Part shown: one piece after another, positions 57,376 to 64,000 of the stretch | How the letters are laid out: each line of letters begins with the position of its first letter | Position numbering within the stretch: the first letter of the stretch is position 1 | NCBI GenBank assembly: GCA_963666765.1 | Contig: OY762933.1 | Location: forward strand, 1,178,001-1,242,000 | Length of the DNA stretch: 64,000 bases | Direction: 5' to 3' | Source of the DNA: Foliamicus sp963666765 | GTDB taxonomy: Bacteria > Pseudomonadota > Gammaproteobacteria > Steroidobacterales > Foliamicaceae | Made by a program: the position numbers and the translations under genes | Notes under the pieces: model-generated | Database searches by the model: none | Seen by the model: the letters and a program-made list of their open reading frames with translations, nothing else | What the model was told of the DNA's origin: nothing

Positions 57376-57858
57376 TCAGCCCTCTTCCAGCAACGCGTCG
57401 AGGCGTTCCGGCGTCACCCGCCCGTAGACGAAATCATCGATCATGACCGCCGGCGAACAGGCGCAGTTGCCGAGGCAATAGATCGGCTCCAGGCTGATGC
57501 GCCGATCGGCGGTGGTTTCGTGGAAGCCGATGCCGAGCCGCTGCTTCGTGTGCTTTTCCAGCGCCCGGGCGCCCATGGCCTGACAGGCCTCGGCCCGGCA
57601 CAGGTATAGCGTCCTGCGGCCCGGCGGGGTGGTCCTGAACAGGTGATAGAAGCTGATAACGCCATGCACTTCGGCGCGGGAGATGTTGAACACCCCGGCC
57701 ACGGTCGGCACGGCCTCCGGAGGTATATGGCCGAGTTCGTCCTGAATGGCATGCAGGGCCGGCAGCAATCCTCCCGGGCGGGCAACATGGCGCCCGGCGA
57801 TCCTGGAAACGAGCGCGTCACACACACCCGTGCCGCTACCTGCGCTCTTCGTGCTCAA
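57376..57858 (-). CDS. fdsG: NAD-dependent formate dehydrogenase gamma subunit (NuoE-like)
   Basis: 160 aa from TTG 57858. The thioredoxin-like [2Fe-2S] fold of NuoE has its ligands in LYLCRAEACQAMG (Cx4C) and YCLGNCACSPAVMIDD (Cx3C), and the N-terminal LPALHAIQDELGHIPPEAV is typical. It completes FdsGBA. It starts 57 bases after the formate-THF ligase stop, without a visible terminator between, so the fds genes may be read from the fhs promoter. Confidence 0.93.
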   Translation of the reverse strand: MSTKSAGSGTGVCDALVSRIAGRHVARPGGLLPALHAIQDELGHIPPEAVPTVAGVFNISRAEVHGVISFYHLFRTTPPGRRTLYLCRAEACQAMGARALEKHTKQRLGIGFHETTADRRISLEPIYCLGNCACSPAVMIDDFVYGRVTPERLDALLEEG

Positions 57859-57915
57859 CAGCGGCCCCGACGTAATACCTGGTGGATCATCCTGCCGACG
57901 CTACCACACCCGCCG

Positions 57916-59604
57916 TCAGAAGAGGCCCTCGATTTGGCCCGCCCGGTTGAGGCGGATGCTGTTGGCGGAGGGAACCCGGGGGAGGCCGGGCATGGTCATC
58001 ATGTTGCCGCAGATGGCTACGAGGAACTCGGCGCCGCAGGAAAGGCGCACCTCGCGGACGTGGATCGAGTGGCCGGAGGGGGCGCCCTTCTCGGCGGGGT
58101 CGGTCGAGAAGCTGTACTGCGTTTTCGCCATGCAGACCGGGTAATGGCCGAAGCCGTCCGCCTCGAATTTGTCGATCTGGGTTCGGACGTTGGGGGGCGC
58201 GGTCACTTCCTCCGCGCCGTAGATGTTCCGGGCAATGGTCCCGATCTTCTCCCACAGCCCCATGTCATCCGGATAGAGGGGGCGGAAGTCGGCGGCGCCG
58301 CTGTCCGCCACTTCCACAACCTTTCGCGCCAGGTCCTCGGCGCCGGCGCCTCCATTCGCCCAGTGGGTGCACTCGATGGCCACCGCGCCCCGCGTCTCGC
58401 AGTACTCGCGAACCGCGTCGAGTTCGGCGTCGGTGTCCGCGGTGAAGCGGTTGATACCGACCACTGCGGGCACGCCGAATCGGGCGATGTTGTCGAGATG
58501 CCGGCCGAGGTTGGCGAGACCGGCGCGGACCGCGTCGACGTTCCCGGAAGCGAGATCGCCGATCGCGGCCCCGCCGTGCATCTTGAGGGCGCGGATGGTC
58601 GCGACCACCACCGCCGCGTCCGGCCTGAGACCCGCCTTCCGGCACTTGATGTCGAAGAACTTCTCCGCCCCGAGGTCCGCCCCGAACCCGGCCTCGGTCA
58701 CCGTGTAGTCGGCGAGCTTGAGTCCCAGGCGGGTCGCCATTACCGAGTTGCAGCCGTGGGCGATGTTCGCGAACGGCCCGCCGTGGATGAACGCGGGGTT
58801 GTTCTCCAGAGTCTGGACAAGGTTCGGCATCAGCGCGTCCTTCAGCAGCACGGTCATCGCGCCATCCGCCTCAAGCTCGCGCGCATAGCGTGGCTCGCGC
58901 TCGCGGGTTTCCCCGACCACTATGTTGCCGAGCCGGCGCTCCAGGTCCGCCAGCCCTTCCGCCAGGCAGAAGATCGCCATGACCTCGGACGCGACGGTGA
59001 TGTCGAAACCGGACTCGCGCGGGTAGCCGTTGCCGACCCCGCCGAGCGCGATCGATACGTTCCGTAGCGCACGGTCGTTCATGTCCACCACTCGCCCCCA
59101 GGTGGCGCGCCGCGTGTCGATCCCGAGCGCATTCCCCCAGTGGATGTGGTTGTCCACCAGCGCCGAAAGCAGGTTGTGAGCGGCGCCGATGGCGTGGAAA
59201 TCGCCGGTGAAATGGAGGTTGATGCTCTCCATGGGCACGACCTGGGCGTAGCCGCCCCCCGCCGCTCCGCCCTTCATCCCGAAGCATGGGCCAAGGCTTG
59301 GCTCCCTCAGGCAGATGGCGGCTCGCTTGCCGATGCGGTTCAGGCCGTCGCCAAGCCCCACAGCGGTCGTGGTCTTGCCCTCTCCGGCCGGGGTCGGGGT
59401 GATCCCGGTCACGAGAACGAGTTTGCCGTCCGGGCGGTCGGCGAGCAGATCGCAGTAGTCGAGCCCGATCTTGGCCTTGTCGTGGCCGTAGGGGAACAGG
59501 TGCTCGCCCGGAATGCCGATCTTCGCCGCGATCCCGCCGATCGGAAGGGTGCGCGCCGCGCGCGCAATCTCGATGTCGCTTCGCACCCTGCCCTTTTCGC
59601 CCAT
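57916..59604 (-). CDS. fhs: Formate-tetrahydrofolate ligase
   Basis: 562 aa from ATG 59604 with GGGAG upstream. The P-loop-like ATP site VLVTGITPTPAGEGKTTTAVGLGDGL and the family signatures LREPSLGPCFGMKGGAAGGGYAQV, LHFTGDFHAIGAAHNLLSALVDNHIHWGN and PAFIHGGPFANIAHGCNS are all present, with normal length (about 555 aa). It joins formate and THF using ATP, or in reverse releases formate from 10-formyl-THF with ATP gain. Placement directly upstream of fdsGBAD-fdhD and opposite mttB-metV-metF argues for the reverse, methyl-oxidising direction. Confidence 0.96.
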   Translation of the reverse strand: MGEKGRVRSDIEIARAARTLPIGGIAAKIGIPGEHLFPYGHDKAKIGLDYCDLLADRPDGKLVLVTGITPTPAGEGKTTTAVGLGDGLNRIGKRAAICLREPSLGPCFGMKGGAAGGGYAQVVPMESINLHFTGDFHAIGAAHNLLSALVDNHIHWGNALGIDTRRATWGRVVDMNDRALRNVSIALGGVGNGYPRESGFDITVASEVMAIFCLAEGLADLERRLGNIVVGETREREPRYARELEADGAMTVLLKDALMPNLVQTLENNPAFIHGGPFANIAHGCNSVMATRLGLKLADYTVTEAGFGADLGAEKFFDIKCRKAGLRPDAAVVVATIRALKMHGGAAIGDLASGNVDAVRAGLANLGRHLDNIARFGVPAVVGINRFTADTDAELDAVREYCETRGAVAIECTHWANGGAGAEDLARKVVEVADSGAADFRPLYPDDMGLWEKIGTIARNIYGAEEVTAPPNVRTQIDKFEADGFGHYPVCMAKTQYSFSTDPAEKGAPSGHSIHVREVRLSCGAEFLVAICGNMMTMPGLPRVPSANSIRLNRAGQIEGLF

Positions 59605-59890
59605 ACGCCCGCTCCCGCCGACTCGAGTAGATCGCCCTGCCTCAGCAGCCCGAGACGGAAGTCCCGCAGCCGCCGCGAACCCGCGCCGCTGTTAGCCCGC
59701 TTCCACCACGTTTACTTGCGAGACAGCACACTACGGCATGTTAGTGGATTGGCGGTTGACGGGACAACCCGGCTGCAACAAAAACTGTTATGCTGCTTGC
59801 CATTCAGCGGCTCCATCTCAACTCCCTGGTATCCGATCATAGCCAGAGCGCCAAGATGCTTGACTAACCCCGTTCGGCGGCTCGCCGTGC
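59605..59890. promoter_or_regulatory. Divergent control region between fhs-fds and the second mttB operon
   Basis: 286 bases without a convincing ORF. For the plus-strand operon an extended -10-like TGTTATGCT lies at 59786-59794, about 95 bases before the ATG at 59891, without a clear -35 at proper distance. The part from 59700 to 59800 is the AT-richer stretch. No obvious riboswitch, operator palindrome or RNA gene was found. Confidence 0.35.
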
Positions 59891-61453
59891 ATGAGCAGCC
59901 ACCCGAAAGATAGGCGCAACCGTAGCCGAAAGCGGCGCGCTGGCCGCGCCGCAAAGCTGGCCGCGCGCCGGCGCGGAACCGTGGAGGAGTTCGCGACCTG
60001 GATCGATCGCAGGATTCCCTGTTTCGAGGTTCTCGATACCGAAGCGCTGGAGTTGATCGAGCACAACGCCGACACCGTGCTCGAGGAGATCGGCATCGAA
60101 TTCCGCGATTTCCCGCGCGCGCTGAAACTCTGGAAGGATGCGGGCGCCGACGTGGACGGCGAGCGTGTGCGCTTCCCGCGCGGCCTGTGCCGGGCGCTGG
60201 TCCAGGCCACGGCGCCGCGCGAGTACACGCAGCATGCCCGCAACCCGAGGCGCTCCACGATCATCGGCGGAGCGCGCACCGTGCTGGTTCCCGCCTACGG
60301 ATCGCCGTTCGTGCAGGATCTTGACCAGGGGCGCCGCTACGCCACCATCGAGGATTTTCGCAACTTCGTGAAGCTGGCCTACATGAGCCCGGGATTGCAC
60401 CACTCCGGCGGCACGATCTGCGAGCCCGTGGACTTGCCGGTCAACAAGCGTCACTTCGACATGGTCTACAGCCATATCAAGTACACCGACAAGCCGTTCA
60501 TGGGTTCCGTCACGCACCCCGAGCGCGCCGAAGACACCCTGGCCATGGCAAGACTCCTGTTCGGCGAAGACTTCGTGCCGCGCAAGACGGTGTTGACGAG
60601 CCTGATCAACGCGAATTCGCCTCTTGCCTTCGATGCGACCATGCTCGGGGCGGCAACCGTTTACGCCGAAAACAACCAGGCCACGGTCATTTCGCCGTTC
60701 CTGCTCGCCGGAGCGATGTCGCCGGTCACCGCGGCCGGCACGCTGACCCAGATCCTGGCCGAGGCGCTGGCGGGGATCGCCTACATTCAGCTCGTGCGCC
60801 CCGGTGCTCCCGTGGTTTTCGGTTCCTTCGCGGCGGCCGTGGACATGCAATCCGGAGCGCCGACCTTCGGTACCCCGGAACCCAGCCTGGTCCTTTACGG
60901 GGCGGGGCAGTTGGCGCGCCGCCTGGGCGTGCCCTTCCGCAGCGGCGGCGGCTTGTGTGCGTCGAAGATTCCTGACGCCCAGGCGGCCTACGAGTCCGCC
61001 AACACGTTGCAGACGGCAGCCCTGGCGGGCGTGAACTTCATGCTTCACGCCGCCGGCTGGCTTGAGGGCGGCCTTGCAATGGGCTACGAGAAGTTCATCC
61101 TCGACACCGACCAGGCCAATATGATCGCGGTGCTGTTGAAGGGCGTGGACATGTCGGAGAACGGCCAGGCCATGGATGCGCTTCACGAGGTCGGACCCGG
61201 GTCGCATTTCCTGGGCGCCGCGCATACCCAGGCAAACTTCAAGGCCGCGTTTTACCGTTCCACCGTCGCGGACAACAACAGCTTCGAGCAATGGCGGGAG
61301 GATAGCTCGCTCGACGCCGCGCAGCGCGCCAACGCGATATGGAAGCGGATGCTTGAGGAGTACGAGGCGCCGCCGCTCGATCCGGCGATCGACGAGGCGC
61401 TGGTGGAGTTCATGCGCCGGCGCAAGTCCGAGTTCGAGGATCGGGACTACTGA
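59891..61453 (+). CDS. Trimethylamine methyltransferase (MttB)-superfamily protein, non-pyrrolysine (2)
   Basis: 520 aa from ATG 59891. A basic tail (RRNRSRKRRAGRAAKLAARRRG) precedes the MttB barrel: FEVLDTEALELIEHNADTVLEEIGIEF, LVPAYGSPFVQDLDQGRRYATIEDFRNFVKLAY, SPFLLAGAMSPVTAAGTLTQILAEALAGIAYIQLVRPGAPVVFGSF and LGVPFRSGGGLCASKIPDAQAAYESA. No in-frame amber, so no pyrrolysine. It differs strongly from the copy at 30770 and probably takes another methylated amine. It heads an operon with metV, metF and the corrinoid activator, so its methyl group should also end up on folate. Confidence 0.9.
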   Translation: MSSHPKDRRNRSRKRRAGRAAKLAARRRGTVEEFATWIDRRIPCFEVLDTEALELIEHNADTVLEEIGIEFRDFPRALKLWKDAGADVDGERVRFPRGLCRALVQATAPREYTQHARNPRRSTIIGGARTVLVPAYGSPFVQDLDQGRRYATIEDFRNFVKLAYMSPGLHHSGGTICEPVDLPVNKRHFDMVYSHIKYTDKPFMGSVTHPERAEDTLAMARLLFGEDFVPRKTVLTSLINANSPLAFDATMLGAATVYAENNQATVISPFLLAGAMSPVTAAGTLTQILAEALAGIAYIQLVRPGAPVVFGSFAAAVDMQSGAPTFGTPEPSLVLYGAGQLARRLGVPFRSGGGLCASKIPDAQAAYESANTLQTAALAGVNFMLHAAGWLEGGLAMGYEKFILDTDQANMIAVLLKGVDMSENGQAMDALHEVGPGSHFLGAAHTQANFKAAFYRSTVADNNSFEQWREDSSLDAAQRANAIWKRMLEEYEAPPLDPAIDEALVEFMRRRKSEFEDRDY

Positions 61454-61461
61454 CGGTTGTC

Positions 61462-61929
61462 ATGTATCGAATGCGGCGATGGTCGGTGCGCAACGCGCGC
61501 GGTCTCAAGAGACTCTACGCCACCATCGAGCGTATCCTGGTCTTGTGCCACCCGCTGTTGCGGCGCATCGGCTACGCGCGGCTGGACAAGCCGTTCATGA
61601 AGATCGAGTCGGTCACCAAGGGTTTTCTGCTCGATTCGCAGAACTGCGGCCAGTGCATCGTCGGCTTCACCGGGCTGTCGTGCCCGATGAACTGCCCGAA
61701 AAAGATGCGCAACGGCCCCTGTGGCGGCGTCCGCGCGGACGGCAACTGCGAAGTCGATCCCGGAATGCCCTGCGTCTGGGTGCTCGCCTGGGAAGGCAAC
61801 CAGCGGTTGCGCGAAGAGGAAATTCCGCTTCAGTTTGTGCAGCCGCCCGTCGACCACCGGTTGATCGGCCGGTCGGCGTGGCTGCGCGAGGTGCGCATCA
61901 GGGTCGAGAGCTCCGGTCATGCAGTTTGA
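61462..61929 (+). CDS. metV: Methylene-THF reductase C-terminal-domain protein (MetV-like)
   Basis: 155 aa. The Cys-rich core (NCGQCIVGFTGLSCPMNCPKKMRNGPCGG...NCEVDPGMPCVWVLAWEG, about residues 60-115) is that of the MTHFR_C family, the MetV partner of MetF in acetogens, where it binds metal or Fe-S and links MetF to an electron carrier. The N-terminal 45 residues are basic. It overlaps metF by 11 bases, and the metF start is inside it, so the two are a unit. Bacterial MetF of the E. coli type does not need this partner. Confidence 0.87.
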   Translation: MYRMRRWSVRNARGLKRLYATIERILVLCHPLLRRIGYARLDKPFMKIESVTKGFLLDSQNCGQCIVGFTGLSCPMNCPKKMRNGPCGGVRADGNCEVDPGMPCVWVLAWEGNQRLREEEIPLQFVQPPVDHRLIGRSAWLREVRIRVESSGHAV

Positions 61930-62977
61930 AGACGAACCGCTGGTACCCGGCGACCCGCTGCCGATCCGGCCCGGGCACTCGTCGTTCGGCCGGTTGGAGC
62001 GCGTGCTGCGGGCCGGCGGTTTCGCGGTGACCGCGGAGATCGCGCCGCCTGATTCGGCCAATCCGGCCGAAGTCTACGAGCGCGCGGCGCTGTTCGACGG
62101 CTACGTGGATGCGATGAACGCCACCGACGGCTCGGGCGCCAATTGCCACATGTCCAGCGTCGGCATGTGTTCGCTGCTGTGCCGGCGCGGCTACGCCATG
62201 GTGATGCAGGTATCGGCCCGGGACCGCAACAGGATCGCCATCCAGGGCGACGTGCTCGGCGCGGCAGCCATGGGCGTGGCCAGCATTCTGTGCCTTACCG
62301 GCGATGGCGTGGATGTGGGCGATCACCCGCAGGCCAAGCCCGTATTCGACCTGGACTGCATGTCGATGCTGAGCATGATCCGCCGCATGCGCGACGAATC
62401 GCGGTTCCTGAGCGGACGCATGCTGACCGAGCCGCCGCGGGTGTTCCTCGGCGCCGCCGCGAACCCGTTCGCACCGCCGCTCGGCTACCGCCCGTTGCGG
62501 CTGGCGAAGAAGATCGCGGCCGGCGCGCAGTTCGTGCAGACCCAGTACTGTTTCGACATCGAAGCGTTCAGACGCTACATGGCGGCGGTGCGCGACGCCG
62601 GAACCCACGAGAAGGTCTTCGTCCTGCCCGGTGTGGGCCCGCTGGCTTCGGCACGTTCGGCCGAATGGATCCGCCGCAACGTGCCGGGTATCCATATTCC
62701 CGATGCGGTAATCCGGCGGTTGAGGGGCGCGATGAACCAGCAGCGGGAAGGGGTGAATATCTGCATCGAAATGATTCACCGGATCAGGGAAATCGAGGGC
62801 GTGCACGGCATTCACATCATGGCCTACCGCCAGGAGCACCGGGTCGCGGAAATCGTCGAGCGGTCCGGCGTGCTGGACGGCCGCCGCCCGTGGCGGCCCG
62901 CCCTGGACTGGAAGAACGCCGCCTGGGATGAGGGTCACCCCGCGGCGCCGGACGCGCCGACCAGGCAGGCAATCTGA
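61919..62977 (+). CDS. metF: Methylenetetrahydrofolate reductase (MetF-like)
   Basis: 352 aa from ATG 61919. The FAD TIM-barrel family features are visible: FAVTAEIAPPDSANPAEV with the catalytic Glu, VDAMNATDG, ILCLTGDGVDVGDHPQAKPVFDLD, and AGAQFVQTQYCFDIEAFRRYMAAV. It interconverts methylene- and methyl-THF. Coupled to metV and lying between an MttB gene and a corrinoid activator, it most likely oxidises methyl-THF. It is longer than E. coli MetF (296 aa), with an N-terminal extension of about 25 residues and a C-terminal Pro/Ala-rich tail. Confidence 0.9.
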   Translation: MQFEDEPLVPGDPLPIRPGHSSFGRLERVLRAGGFAVTAEIAPPDSANPAEVYERAALFDGYVDAMNATDGSGANCHMSSVGMCSLLCRRGYAMVMQVSARDRNRIAIQGDVLGAAAMGVASILCLTGDGVDVGDHPQAKPVFDLDCMSMLSMIRRMRDESRFLSGRMLTEPPRVFLGAAANPFAPPLGYRPLRLAKKIAAGAQFVQTQYCFDIEAFRRYMAAVRDAGTHEKVFVLPGVGPLASARSAEWIRRNVPGIHIPDAVIRRLRGAMNQQREGVNICIEMIHRIREIEGVHGIHIMAYRQEHRVAEIVERSGVLDGRRPWRPALDWKNAAWDEGHPAAPDAPTRQAI

Positions 62978-62978
62978 C

Positions 62979-64000
62979 GTGGCCGGCAAGGACGCCAGGA
63001 TCGTGTTTACGCCCTCCGGGCGCCGCGGCACGTTCCCGCGCGGCACGCGCCTGCTGGATGCCGCCCGCAGCATGGGCGTCGACGTGGACTCGGTGTGCGG
63101 CGGCCGCGGCCTGTGCGGCCGCTGCCGCATCGTCTGCATGAACGGCGATTTCGCCAAGCACGCGATCAATTCCCGCCCTACGCACCTTTCGGCGATCAAC
63201 GAAATCGAGAACAGGTACAGCGAGCGCCGCCAGGAACTGGCCCCCAATCACCGCCTGAGTTGCCAGGCGGTTATCCGGGGCGATCTTGTCATCGATGTGC
63301 CTCCGGAAAGCCAGATGCATCGCCAGGTGGTGCGCAAGGATGCCGTGCACCGTGAAATAAAGCTCGATCCGGCCACGCGCCCCTACCACGTCGAGGTGCA
63401 GCCCGCCGATCTGCTTGAAGCGACCGGCGACCTGCAGCGCCTCTGCGACGCCCTGGCCTGGGAATGGCAACTGGCCGATCTTGACTGCGACCCCGTCATC
63501 CTCCCGGGGCTGCAGGCGGCATTGCGCGATGGTGAATGGCGGGTCACCGTGGCTGTGCACCGGCAATCCACGGTCGTCGCCGTCTGGCCCGGCTTCAGGT
63601 CCAGCGTCCATGGCGTCGCGCTCGACATCGGTTCGACAACGATTGCCGCTCACCTCGTGAACCTGACAACCGGCGATGTGCTGGCTACCGAGGGCATCAT
63701 GAATCCGCAGATCCGCTTCGGCGAGGACCTGATGAGCCGGGTTTCCTACGTGCTGATGCACCCCCAAGGCGCCGCCGAACTGACGCAGGCCGTTCGTCAG
63801 GGCGTGAACGATCTCATCGGCGATGTCTGCAGCCGGGGCGGGATGGACGCGGCGGACATCGTCGAACTGACGATCGTCGGCAATCCGATCATGCACCACC
63901 TGTTCCTGGGGCTCGACCCCCGCGAACTCGGCGGCGCGCCCTTTGCGCTGGCTGTCGATACCGCGCTCGACGTCAAGGCCCGCGACATCGGCCTCGGGAT
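62979..64000 (+). CDS. Corrinoid-activating ferredoxin/ASKHA ATPase (RACo/RamA-like, DUF4445), 3' end outside window
   Basis: First 340 residues, from GTG 62979 right after metF. A [2Fe-2S] ferredoxin domain has Cys40, 46, 49 and 95 (VCGGRGLCGRCRIVC; LSCQAVIRG). A linker follows, then from about residue 212 the ASKHA phosphate loop VHGVALDIGSTTIAAHLVNL and IRFGEDLMSRVSY. This is the layout of RACo-type reductive activators that use ATP to return inactive Co(II) corrinoid to Co(I). It should keep the corrinoid protein at 34394 active. The C-terminal ATPase part is cut by the edge. Confidence 0.9.
   Translation, partial: MAGKDARIVFTPSGRRGTFPRGTRLLDAARSMGVDVDSVCGGRGLCGRCRIVCMNGDFAKHAINSRPTHLSAINEIENRYSERRQELAPNHRLSCQAVIRGDLVIDVPPESQMHRQVVRKDAVHREIKLDPATRPYHVEVQPADLLEATGDLQRLCDALAWEWQLADLDCDPVILPGLQAALRDGEWRVTVAVHRQSTVVAVWPGFRSSVHGVALDIGSTTIAAHLVNLTTGDVLATEGIMNPQIRFGEDLMSRVSYVLMHPQGAAELTQAVRQGVNDLIGDVCSRGGMDAADIVELTIVGNPIMHHLFLGLDPRELGGAPFALAVDTALDVKARDIGLG

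Overview
The window is GC-rich, densely packed chromosomal DNA that suggests an aerobic, probably marine or host-associated proteobacterium, most likely a gammaproteobacterium. This is an inference from three TonB-dependent outer-membrane receptors, Tat-exported enzymes, a cytochrome-c-linked alternative complex III type module, BCCT and peptide ABC uptake, and an NAD-linked Fds-type formate dehydrogenase. No rRNA, tRNA, CRISPR array, insertion sequence or integrase was seen.

Layout. (1) 1-4775, minus strand: a respiratory operon of pentaheme cytochrome, molybdopterin-family subunit, Fe-S subunit and NrfD-like membrane subunit (ActA-B1-B2-C type), cut by the left edge. (2) 4856-14184: Tat-exported M24 peptidase-like protein and class V aminotransferase (minus), then a complete family 5 peptide/opine-type ABC importer and a flavoprotein (plus). 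(3) 14212-24219: catabolic genes of unknown substrate: a TonB receptor, a methyltransferase with a small partner, two double-VOC proteins, another TonB receptor, an alpha/beta hydrolase-fold protein and a TauD-type dioxygenase. (4) 24244-41917: a methyl-group catabolism block. On the minus strand are a corrinoid protein, a DUF1638 protein, a 'virulence factor' family small protein, a methyl-THF:corrinoid methyltransferase, an MttB-family methyltransferase, a TonB receptor, a TPR sulfotransferase and a BCCT transporter. Divergently there are two tandem dimethylglycine/sarcosine dehydrogenase-like flavoproteins with THF-binding GcvT domains and an MmsA-type aldehyde dehydrogenase. (5) 41930-51713: a defence island: type I restriction-modification with a broken hsdR, an embedded ImmA/IrrE-DUF4411 pair, an AT-richer unknown gene, an Abi-alpha protein and an orphan XRE regulator. 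(6) 51768-64000: C1 oxidation continues with fdhD, fdsDABG and formate-THF ligase (minus) and, divergently, a second MttB, a MetV-MetF pair and a corrinoid activation protein cut by the right edge.

How the genes fit together. Regions 4 and 6 read as one system split by the defence island. A quaternary amine (glycine betaine or a relative) enters by BCCT. A non-pyrrolysine MttB moves one methyl to the corrinoid protein, the MtgA/AcsE-like enzyme passes it to tetrahydrofolate, and the ASKHA ferredoxin protein reactivates oxidised corrinoid. MetV/MetF oxidises methyl-THF, and the flavoproteins strip the remaining N-methyls to methylene-THF. Formate-THF ligase run in reverse and formate dehydrogenase finish to CO2, giving ATP and NADH. 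Only the methylene-THF dehydrogenase/cyclohydrolase step (FolD) is missing from the window. This is an acetogen/methanogen-style methyl branch placed in an apparently aerobic organism; the actual substrate is not determined by the sequence.
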